64,000 bases of DNA, from the NCBI RefSeq assembly GCF_001643775.1, contig NZ_CP011402.1, positions 976,001 through 1,040,000 of the forward strand, given 5' to 3'. The number at the start of each line of letters is the position of its first letter. The first letter of the stretch is position 1. Shown one piece after another: positions 13,783 to 21,739 of this stretch. The position numbers and the translations under genes were made by a program. Under the pieces are notes generated by a model. That model searched no databases and was not told where the DNA came from. It worked only from the letters and a program-made list of their open reading frames with translations. This DNA is from Denitrobacterium detoxificans (GTDB lineage Bacteria > Actinomycetota > Coriobacteriia > Coriobacteriales > Eggerthellaceae).

Positions 13783-15834
13783 TTATGCGATGAAGCCCTC
13801 CAGGTCCATCTGCATGAGGTACACGTCTTCTCGCATGGAGCGGGCCTGCTGACGCGTCAGGCGGCCCTTTTCGTATTCCTGCTGGATGGTTTCCAGCTCG
13901 AGTTTCAGGCCGACTGCCTGCATGTCGTTGAAATCCTCGTTGTACGAGGCGATTTGCTGCGTGATCGAAGGGATGCCCTGGCGCAGGCGGGCAAGGGTGC
14001 CATGGTGCGCCGCGAGCACCGAGGCGACGGTCGTGGAGCTGAAGAGCTTGCCGTCGAGCATGCCTTCGAGCTGCTTGATGGTAGCTTCCTCCACTTCGAT
14101 TTGGAGGTTGGTCATGGCAATCTTGTCTTCCAGGCCGGCGGGCTTCACGCTCTTGCGTATTACGCCGATGGCCATATGCACGGAGCGCAGGCCCCGCTTG
14201 GCGATGCGTGTGATGGCGCGGCGGAAGCTCCCGTGGGAATGTCGGGCGACGTTCTCCATGCGGTCGAGCTTTTTCAGGAACGCGTAGCCCAAGACGAGGT
14301 CGACCTTATCCTCGTCCATGAGCGTGTTCACATAGTCGTTTTGGAATTGCAACACCCAGAGGCGCGCGTTCGTCCCCTCGTCACGTAGGCGGGGGTCAGT
14401 GATGTCGTTTTGCGTTCGTATGCGCGAGATGCGGTTCAGGTACGAAACGACTACGGATTGGATGGCTGCCGCGTTGTCGTCCTCGATTTGCGCGTTAAGG
14501 CGGGCGATGACCTTCTGCAATACGGCGATGCGTCGCTGCGCGAACTGCATCTCGGATTGCTCGTTCGTTTCCTCGGTTGCGGGGGCCAGCAAGGGCAGCG
14601 CGATGTTGGCGAGCACGAGCGTGCATACGATGACGCCCGATGCCAGGAAGATGATCAGGTCGCGTTGCGGGAATGCCGATCCGTCCGCCACTACGTAGGG
14701 CAGGCTGAAGACGATGGCCAGCGTAACGGCGCCCTTGGGGCCGCCGCACGTGGTGATCAGGGCGGAAAGCACGCGCTGCTTCCACTTGACCTTCGTGCGG
14801 TTTGCCCCGCGCCCGGCGCGGTAGTTCGTGGCGAGTAGCCACAGGAAGCGAACGAGCACGATGATGGCGGTGATGCCCAGGACCCAGCCGATGAGCTGCA
14901 GGTGCGATACTTCCAAGTTACCCCACACGACTTGCATGGCGCGGGGGAGCTGGAAGCCCAGCATGACGAACACGATGCCGTTGATGAGGTACGAAAGAAG
15001 ATCCCATACGCTCTGCGACTTGATGTTGAGCTGCGAAATGCTCGGCCCAATGCGTTGGTCGTGATAGCTACCGAGTATGATGCCCGCGGTGACGACCGCC
15101 AAAACGCCGCTGAAGCCGAACACTTCTTCGGCGGCCAGGTAGATGGCGAAGGGGCAAAGGATGTCGTAGAGGATGTAGAAGGTGGTGGACTCCATGCCCG
15201 AATTGCGGATGCGGGTTTCCACGGCGTGAAGCACGAGCGCCATGACCGCTCCCACTGCGATGCCGCCTACGAAGAGCGTCGAGAACGACGTAATGGCTTC
15301 GCCTGCCGAAAAGCCTCCCGTCGTCGCATAGACGACCGCAAACTGGAACGCAACGACGCCCGATGCATCGTTGAGCAGGGCTTCGCCTTGAAGCAGGGCG
15401 TTATCGTCGCGATCGAGCTCGGCGCTTTCCGACATGGAGGCCACTGCGACCGCGTCGGTGGGGCCAAGCGTTGCCCCCAGGGCCAGGGCGACGGCGAAGG
15501 GCACGGCGGGAATGAGCCAGCTTATGAAAAGGCCCACGCCAAGGGTGATGGCGATAACCAAGCCGACGGCAAGCGACAGGATGATGTACCGGTTGCTCCA
15601 GAGCGCTGTCTTGTCGGCGTTCTTGGCGTCGTGAAAGAGCAGGGGCGCGATGAAGAGCAGCAGGAAGAAATCGGGGTCGAGCGTGGGGTCGATGGGCGAG
15701 AGGTAGAGCACTGCACAGGCCAGGCCCGTGCCGATTTGAATGAGGGGGAGCGAAACGCGGTGGGTGAACTGCCCGATTATGGCGGAGACGAGAATTGCTA
15801 CGACTAAGATGAGAATGAACTCGAATGTTGCCAA
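13783..15834 (-). CDS. CPA1-family Na+/H+ antiporter
   Basis: The 683-aa protein has about twelve N-terminal membrane segments with the CPA1 motifs GATLGPTDAVAVASM and LLQGEALLNDASGVVAF, whose Asp residues carry ions. Roughly 270 cytoplasmic residues follow, largely helical (MQFAQRRIAVLQKVIARLNA and onward). This is the NhaP/YjcE-like layout for exporting Na+ or K+ in exchange for protons at the cytoplasmic membrane. The gene stands alone and is not convincingly linked to the APC permease; the 193-base gap between them holds the permease promoter. Confidence 0.9.
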   Translation of the reverse strand: MATFEFILILVVAILVSAIIGQFTHRVSLPLIQIGTGLACAVLYLSPIDPTLDPDFFLLLFIAPLLFHDAKNADKTALWSNRYIILSLAVGLVIAITLGVGLFISWLIPAVPFAVALALGATLGPTDAVAVASMSESAELDRDDNALLQGEALLNDASGVVAFQFAVVYATTGGFSAGEAITSFSTLFVGGIAVGAVMALVLHAVETRIRNSGMESTTFYILYDILCPFAIYLAAEEVFGFSGVLAVVTAGIILGSYHDQRIGPSISQLNIKSQSVWDLLSYLINGIVFVMLGFQLPRAMQVVWGNLEVSHLQLIGWVLGITAIIVLVRFLWLLATNYRAGRGANRTKVKWKQRVLSALITTCGGPKGAVTLAIVFSLPYVVADGSAFPQRDLIIFLASGVIVCTLVLANIALPLLAPATEETNEQSEMQFAQRRIAVLQKVIARLNAQIEDDNAAAIQSVVVSYLNRISRIRTQNDITDPRLRDEGTNARLWVLQFQNDYVNTLMDEDKVDLVLGYAFLKKLDRMENVARHSHGSFRRAITRIAKRGLRSVHMAIGVIRKSVKPAGLEDKIAMTNLQIEVEEATIKQLEGMLDGKLFSSTTVASVLAAHHGTLARLRQGIPSITQQIASYNEDFNDMQAVGLKLELETIQQEYEKGRLTRQQARSMREDVYLMQMDLEGFIA

Positions 15835-16081
15835 AGGGCTTCCTACCTGCTTTCTTTTCCGTGTTCTTTTCTCTAGTGTACTAAATCGTTTTTTGCCTTT
15901 TGGAAAGCTCCGTCAGATTTAACCATTCCGTTCCCGAATATGCCCTTGCTACGCGCGCGTGGAAGGTTGCAATTCCGTTTCCGGAAAAGCCCTTATCTTC
16001 GGAGGCGTTTGTCGTGCGCAATCTGCTACCATGCTTTGCATATGGTAGGGGTTGAGCAGGGTCGGAAAGGGCAGCGAGGGC
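15835..16081. other. Intergenic region between divergent antiporter and MBOAT genes
   Basis: No gene is supported here. The minus-strand open frame 15881-16552 overlaps the MBOAT gene and has shadow-like composition. The stretch should contain divergent promoters. AGGAAGCCC on the minus strand gives the antiporter a ribosome binding site, and AGGGCAGCGAGGG serves the MBOAT gene. No strong -35/-10 pair stands out. Confidence 0.4.
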
Positions 16082-17503
16082 ATGGTTTTCTCGAGTCTTG
16101 TTTTTCTGTTTGCCTTCCTTTCCATTCACCTCGTCGTCTATTTTTTCGCGCCCAAGCACTTCAGGAATCCCTGGCTTCTCATTTCCTCGCTTGCGTTCTA
16201 CGCATGGGGTGGCCCGCAGTATCTGCCCCTTATCATGTTCGAGTCGCTCGCCAGCTGGTTTTTCGCGCTTCGCATTCAGTCGAGCCAGTCGGCTTCGCGC
16301 AAGCGGGCGAATCTCGTTGTGTGCTGCGTCGTTCTCTTGGGGTTGCTTGCGTATTTCAAGTACATGATGTTCCTTCTGGGCAACATCCAGTTTCTCACAG
16401 GCGTTCCCGCTGAAATTCCCACCATCATCCTGCCCATCGGCATCTCGTTCTACACGTTTCAGCTCATTTCGTACGTGGCCGACGTGTACCGAGGCGAAGT
16501 AACTGCACAACCAGCGTACTGGAAGGTTCTCATGTACGCTTCGCTGTTCCATCAGTGCATTGCGGGGCCCATCATCCGCTACGAGACGGTGCAGTCGGAA
16601 ATCGACAACCGACGCGTAACGCGCAAGGACGTGTTCTATGGCGTGCGTCGTTTCTGCGTGGGGCTTGCCAAGAAGGCCATCCTGGCGAATTCCTGCGCCG
16701 AGGTGGCCGATACCCTGTTACCTACGGGCGTGGGCGCGGTGTTCTCCGAGCCCACGTTGGGCTGCTGGCTGGGCATGGTCTTCTACATGTTCCAGATCTA
16801 CTTCGACTTCAGCGCGTATTCCGATATGGCCATTGGCCTGGGGCGCATGGTGGGCTTCCACTATCTCGAGAATTTCAATTACCCGTATATGGCCACGTCT
16901 ATCAAGGATTTCTGGCGTCGTTGGCATATATCGCTCTCGTCGTTTTTCCGCGACTACGTCTACATCCCCCTGGGTGGCAGTCGCTGCGACGAGGTCCTGG
17001 TGGTGCGCAACTACTGTGTCGTGTGGTTCCTTACGGGGCTGTGGCATGGCGCAAGCTGGAATTACATCTTCTGGGGTTTGTTCTATCTAGGGTTTCTCAT
17101 GCTCGAACGCTACGTCATCAAGGGACGCATTCCGCGTGGCCTCGACCATGTGTATGCCTGTCTGGTAGTACTTATGGGCTGGGTTCTCTTTCGCTTCGAA
17201 GATATGGGCGAACTGCTTTCGGTACTTGCCAATATGTTTCTGGTCGGGGGCGTTCCCCTTACGAGCATGGAAGTGGGGACGCTGTTCCTTCAGAACGTGT
17301 TTCTGCTTGCGTTTTGTATCGTGGCCTGCACCAACCTGGGCAAGGTCCTTCGAGGGAAGCTGTTCAAGATGGCGAAGCGCAATACCGTGGCGGGTGTGGT
17401 ATTTGGCGTGACCGAGGCGATTACGCCCGTAGTGTTGCTCCTGCTGTCTGTCGTGTCCCTTGCAGGTGCCACGTACAACCCGTTCATCTATTTCCAGTTC
17501 TAA
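16082..17503 (+). CDS. MBOAT-family membrane O-acyltransferase (AlgI-like)
   Basis: The 473-aa protein has about ten membrane segments and the MBOAT catalytic His in GLWHGASWNYIFWG. DFWRRWHISLSSFFRDYVYIPLGG is the diagnostic AlgI/DltB-type segment. Such proteins move an acyl, usually acetyl, group across the membrane for attachment to extracellular polysaccharide or teichoic acid. ATG at 16082 is preferred for its ribosome binding site and because the first membrane helix starts right after it. It is followed 12 bases later by a DHHW protein, its usual partner. Confidence 0.92.
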   Translation: MVFSSLVFLFAFLSIHLVVYFFAPKHFRNPWLLISSLAFYAWGGPQYLPLIMFESLASWFFALRIQSSQSASRKRANLVVCCVVLLGLLAYFKYMMFLLGNIQFLTGVPAEIPTIILPIGISFYTFQLISYVADVYRGEVTAQPAYWKVLMYASLFHQCIAGPIIRYETVQSEIDNRRVTRKDVFYGVRRFCVGLAKKAILANSCAEVADTLLPTGVGAVFSEPTLGCWLGMVFYMFQIYFDFSAYSDMAIGLGRMVGFHYLENFNYPYMATSIKDFWRRWHISLSSFFRDYVYIPLGGSRCDEVLVVRNYCVVWFLTGLWHGASWNYIFWGLFYLGFLMLERYVIKGRIPRGLDHVYACLVVLMGWVLFRFEDMGELLSVLANMFLVGGVPLTSMEVGTLFLQNVFLLAFCIVACTNLGKVLRGKLFKMAKRNTVAGVVFGVTEAITPVVLLLLSVVSLAGATYNPFIYFQF

Positions 17504-17515
17504 GGAGGTGCGAAC

Positions 17516-18922
17516 GTGAACGATAGGGAATCAAGCAGCCGTGCTTCGCATGCGCGTCAGCATGAGGCGTCTCGGCCTCGCCATGGCGCGACTTCGGTCA
17601 AGCAGCCTCGTTTTAACCTGGCTGCATGCCAGCGATTTGCCGTGCGATCCGTCATGTTCGTCTTTCTCCTTGGCACGATCGTGGGGCTGGCGTTCTTCGC
17701 GCGTCCTTCCGTTTCCGAAGCGGAGAAGCGCGAGCTTACGGAGTTTCCCGCGTTTACCGTGGAAAGCTTCCTTGATGGCTCGTATTTCACGCAGGTGTCC
17801 CTGTGGTACTCCGATACGTATCCGCTGCGCGAGATGCTCGTTTCGGCCGATCAGAGTCTGAATGACTTGTTTGGCATTCAGCCGGAAACGCGCTTCGTGG
17901 GTGGCAACGTGCAGGCTGATGAGCTTCCCGCGGAAGGCGAGACGTCTCAGGGCTCCACCACCAAGACGCAGGAACACGAATACGTCGATACGCCCACCGA
18001 GCAAAGCCGCGATGCCGAAGTCGAGGACAGCATCATGGACGGCTTGTACGTACAGGGCTCGTCTGCCTATAGCATTTACTATTTTTCGCAAGCGTCAGTG
18101 CAAAGCTACGCGGCCGCCATGAACCATGCGGCGGAGCTGCTCGATGGCCAGGCCCAAGTCTATTCCCTCATCGTTCCCAACAATTCAGCTGCCTTGCTCG
18201 ACGAGGACGTGCTCTCTTCGCTAGGCGGGACCGATCAGGCGCAGGCTATCAAGTACTTTTTCAGCCTTTACGACGAGCGGGTGATAGGGGTCGATCCGCT
18301 GGAGGCCCTGCGCGCGCATCGCGGCGAGTATATTTACTTCAAGACCGATCATCATTGGACGCAGCTTGGCGCATATTACGCTTATCAGGTGTTTTGCCAG
18401 CAAAAGGGCATCGAGCCCGTTGATATGCTCACGTGGGAAAAGCGCGTTTACCAGCCCTTCCTGGGGTCGTTCTATACCGAGCTGGGCGAAGATGCCGCCA
18501 TGGCCGCCGACCCCGATTACGTGGAGGCCTACGTACCCTCCGCCACCAACGATATGACGTACGTTACGTCCGATGGCGAGGAGCTTGAGGGCAATGTGAT
18601 CATGAGCGTTGACGGGTGGAGCTCGAACAATCTGTACAGCTGCTTTATCAACGGAGATCAGGCCGAGCAGCACATTCACAACCCCGAACTATCCGATGGT
18701 TCAGCATGCCTGGTGGTGAAGGATTCCTTCGGCAATGCGTTCGTCCCGATGCTCGTTGGCTCCTACGAAGACGTATACGTGATTGACTACCGATATAGCG
18801 ATGCGAGCATTCCTTCATTCGTGAGGGAGCATGGCATTAGCGATGTCATCTTCGTAAATAACATCTCGCTTGCCGGTACGACGAAGGTGCCACAGCAGAT
18901 AGAGGCTTTGCTTTCCGAGTGA
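17516..18922 (+). CDS. DHHW-family (AlgX/AlgJ-like) polysaccharide O-acetylation protein
   Basis: GTG at 17516 follows AAGGAGGTG at ideal spacing. A basic cytoplasmic start, one membrane helix (about 43-62) and an extracytoplasmic domain follow. KTDHHWTQLGAYYAY carries the defining DHHW motif of the SGNH-like fold and VVKDSFGNAF a second catalytic-region segment. Family members accept acyl groups from the MBOAT partner and place them on a glycan outside the membrane. The target glycan is not shown by the neighbourhood. A Thr/Glu-rich linker lies near 140-170. Confidence 0.88.
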   Translation: MNDRESSSRASHARQHEASRPRHGATSVKQPRFNLAACQRFAVRSVMFVFLLGTIVGLAFFARPSVSEAEKRELTEFPAFTVESFLDGSYFTQVSLWYSDTYPLREMLVSADQSLNDLFGIQPETRFVGGNVQADELPAEGETSQGSTTKTQEHEYVDTPTEQSRDAEVEDSIMDGLYVQGSSAYSIYYFSQASVQSYAAAMNHAAELLDGQAQVYSLIVPNNSAALLDEDVLSSLGGTDQAQAIKYFFSLYDERVIGVDPLEALRAHRGEYIYFKTDHHWTQLGAYYAYQVFCQQKGIEPVDMLTWEKRVYQPFLGSFYTELGEDAAMAADPDYVEAYVPSATNDMTYVTSDGEELEGNVIMSVDGWSSNNLYSCFINGDQAEQHIHNPELSDGSACLVVKDSFGNAFVPMLVGSYEDVYVIDYRYSDASIPSFVREHGISDVIFVNNISLAGTTKVPQQIEALLSE

Positions 18923-19062
18923 TTGCCGTGCCAGGCGGCGAACGGCATGATTTTGCTGGCGAACGGAAGCAAGCGATAAGTATTTACCTGGGCGTTTGTG
19001 GTGTGCGCGTCTTCGGAACGCAGTATGTTGCGCGTGGGTCGTGCGTAGGTGTTGCGCGTTCG

Positions 19063-19090
19063 TTGCGGCATACGTGCCGTGCTGTACAAT
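19063..19090 (+). promoter_or_regulatory. Promoter of the STAND/BTAD regulator
   Basis: TTGCGG (19063-19068) and TACAAT (19085-19090) are separated by 16 bp, 45 bases before the start codon. The upstream part of this 213-base gap shows nothing else recognisable. Confidence 0.5.
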
Positions 19091-19135
19091 CATGGTCCCC
19101 GATGTTGCCTCCTCTCTGCTACGCAGGAGGCCCTA

Positions 19136-21625
19136 ATGTCCAAGTTTCTTCTTAATTCGTCATGCAATGGTTCAGCGCCCAAGAAATTCGCCCATTGCAC
19201 CCTCTTCGACCGGGACGTGTTGCTCTTACGCATGATGCGCGATCGCATGCGCGTACGTCGCATCGTCGCGCCCGCCTCTTTCGGGAAGACGTCCCTTGCC
19301 CTCGGCTACGCCTCGGTTGTGTTCGGGTTCGAGCGCGTTTGTTGGGTCAGCGCCACGAGTCCTTGCTTTGTGCGCGATCTTGATGGTGGCTCGATGGGGG
19401 TCGAGCTCCTTGACATCGTGCCTCAGGGCCTGGTGGTGTTCGAGGACGTTCCGGCGTTGGATGCGCATCGCAATTCGTTGCTCGAAGACGTGTGTCGTAC
19501 GCTTACTTCGGCGGGGGTCGAGGTTATTCTTACGGCAACGCCCGCAAGCAATCCTCTTCCCACCTGCGATGCGTGTGATACGCTCACGGCGCGCGATTTG
19601 ATGTACGACGAAAGCGAATTGTCGATGGCCCGGATGTCCGATCCATCGTTGCGCATCGTTGAGGGTTCGTCGTGTCCCGCTGATCGTATTGCGGGCATAG
19701 CCATGCGTGACGACATTGCTCGGGAGCGTTTTCTGTCGTCCATATTCTGCAATGAATCACCCGCTGTGTCGGCGGTTCTTTTCGAGTCTCTGGTGCTGGG
19801 ACGCGGAAGCGTTGATGGCCTGGTGGTGGGCAGGGCATTGCGTTCTTGCTTCGATTACGTGGAAACGCATTATCCGTTCGTGGAGGTGGATTCCGACGGG
19901 GGAGAGTTCCAGGTTCGGGGCTTTTCCATTGATGTGTCCATCCGGGCGGGGTTGCCCTACCTGAAGCGCATGGCGCTGGCAGCGGGATTCGAAGAGTCGT
20001 CCGCCTTCGTTGTTCGCCTTGCTGACGAACTGCTTTCTGCTGGTCGTTATGAGCGCGTTTCTCGTTTGATGAGCAGTGCGGTGGGAGTGCGTACCAAGAC
20101 TCAGTGGCTTAGGTCGCATCAAGACGAGTGCGCCGAAGCGCTCTCATTGGCTTCGGTGGAAGAGCTGTACGAGTCCATCGCGTCCGGCAGCGTATTGCTC
20201 AGCGACGCGTTGCGTGCGGGTTCGGCCATGCGACGCCTGTTCATAGGCAATACGCTTCGAGCCTTCGATATGCTCGCGCGGCTGAGCGCGAACCCCGAAT
20301 TGCCTGCCGCGTGCCGCTTGAAGTGCTCGTCGCTTGCCTTTCTTCATGCTGAAAAGGTCGATCGCGCATGTCGGGTGCTCTTGCATGGCGATTATCGCGC
20401 CTTGTCGTCTAAAACCGATGTGAAGGTGGTGGCCTACCTGTCGTTTTGGCTGCATGTCGACGACAAGGACGGAGGCGTTCAATCGGTGCTCTTGTCTTCT
20501 CGCAATACGCCCGGGGAGGAAGAAGCGTATGCCCTTGCCCTGGCATGCGCCGTCCATAATGCCCGCTTGCAGGGTGCCGACGTCGAATCTATTAGGCTTG
20601 CCTGCGTGTGGGCGGCTCGTTACGTATCGGGTAGGGCCATGTGCCTTTCCGCCTTCGTGCTGTTGCGTGAGCTTGTTGCCTACGTTGACGTCGAGGGCAT
20701 GTCGCCGCTCGCTTCGCCCTTCTGCTCCATGGTCGAGCGTTGCCAAGCACAGATTGCCTCGCAGCAGGCGCTGTATCGCCGTGCCCATGCATCCGAAGAT
20801 GTCATGAGGGGGCGGTTTGTCGGGCTTGAGTCGGGGCTGACGCTCATGCGCTCGCGTCCTCGCACTCCTTTGCTCCGCGTCAAGCTCTTTGGTGGCTTTC
20901 AGCTTGGCATCGATGGCGTGGATATCAACATGGATTACTTTTCGCGTATGAAGGTGCGGGCGCTTCTGGCGCTGCTCGTCATCGAAGCCGACAAGGACGT
21001 TCCGCGCGACACCGTTGCCGAGCGTCTTTGGCCCGATAGCTCTCTGTCGAAGGCGCGCCACAATCTGAATTCTACGTATTCCCGCCTGAAGAAGGCGCTT
21101 ACGTTGCCCTCGGGGGAAAGCCCCTACGTCACACGCACGCAAAACGTCCTGCGCCTCCGGGGCGCTCTGGTGGAAAGCGACACCATGAATCTGAATGACG
21201 TATGCCACACCATGCGGTTCAACCGCCTGGATGCCGATGGCTACAATCGTCTGCTCGGAGAATTGCGCGCGGTGTACTCGGGCGAATTGCTTCCCGGAGA
21301 TGGGTGCGATTACCTGGTGAATTACGCACGGAACGAATTCCGCCACAAAACGGTTGATGCTGTGCTCTGCGCAGCGCGCGCGTTGCAGACCCAGGGCGAA
21401 AACGAGATGGCGCTTCTTTTCGCGCGACAGGCCATCGAGTGGGATGCGTATCGCGAGGATTGCTACGAGATGCTCATGAATCTTCAAGCTCGGTGCGGGC
21501 AGCGTCCCGCAACGGGGGAGACGTGGTCGCTGTATTGCCGCCGTATGCGCGAATTGGGCATGGAGCCTTCGCTTCACATGAATAAGCTCTACGCGCGCAT
21601 TATCTCTTCTGAGGGCGTTGCCTAG
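19136..21625 (+). CDS. Large STAND-like/BTAD transcriptional regulator
   Basis: The 829-aa protein starts with a MalT/LAL-like NTPase segment: RRIVAPASFGKTSLALGYA is a P-loop variant and QGLVVFEDVPAL a weak Walker B. A long helical, probably TPR-like, middle follows. The C-terminal 230 residues begin LLRVKLFGGFQLGIDG, contain an OmpR-like winged helix (RMKVRALLALLVIEADKDVPRDTVAERLWPD) and end in a BTAD repeat region. This is SARP/BTAD architecture. GGAGG precedes ATG 19136. It may control the upstream O-acylation genes, but a local target is only a guess. Confidence 0.82.
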   Translation: MSKFLLNSSCNGSAPKKFAHCTLFDRDVLLLRMMRDRMRVRRIVAPASFGKTSLALGYASVVFGFERVCWVSATSPCFVRDLDGGSMGVELLDIVPQGLVVFEDVPALDAHRNSLLEDVCRTLTSAGVEVILTATPASNPLPTCDACDTLTARDLMYDESELSMARMSDPSLRIVEGSSCPADRIAGIAMRDDIARERFLSSIFCNESPAVSAVLFESLVLGRGSVDGLVVGRALRSCFDYVETHYPFVEVDSDGGEFQVRGFSIDVSIRAGLPYLKRMALAAGFEESSAFVVRLADELLSAGRYERVSRLMSSAVGVRTKTQWLRSHQDECAEALSLASVEELYESIASGSVLLSDALRAGSAMRRLFIGNTLRAFDMLARLSANPELPAACRLKCSSLAFLHAEKVDRACRVLLHGDYRALSSKTDVKVVAYLSFWLHVDDKDGGVQSVLLSSRNTPGEEEAYALALACAVHNARLQGADVESIRLACVWAARYVSGRAMCLSAFVLLRELVAYVDVEGMSPLASPFCSMVERCQAQIASQQALYRRAHASEDVMRGRFVGLESGLTLMRSRPRTPLLRVKLFGGFQLGIDGVDINMDYFSRMKVRALLALLVIEADKDVPRDTVAERLWPDSSLSKARHNLNSTYSRLKKALTLPSGESPYVTRTQNVLRLRGALVESDTMNLNDVCHTMRFNRLDADGYNRLLGELRAVYSGELLPGDGCDYLVNYARNEFRHKTVDAVLCAARALQTQGENEMALLFARQAIEWDAYREDCYEMLMNLQARCGQRPATGETWSLYCRRMRELGMEPSLHMNKLYARIISSEGVA

Positions 21626-21739
21626 AGCCAACCGAGTATCCGCTGGGTAACATTGGTATTACTGTGAACACCTTGCGTCTATGCTAGAGTGAAACGTTGA
21701 TAACTATGGGGTGTACCGTTCACAAGAAAGTGAAGCTCA

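Noticed and set aside
15881-16552. Minus-strand 223-aa frame before and within the MBOAT gene
   Set aside because: It overlaps the clearly real MBOAT gene and is Arg/Glu/His-rich in the manner of antisense frames.
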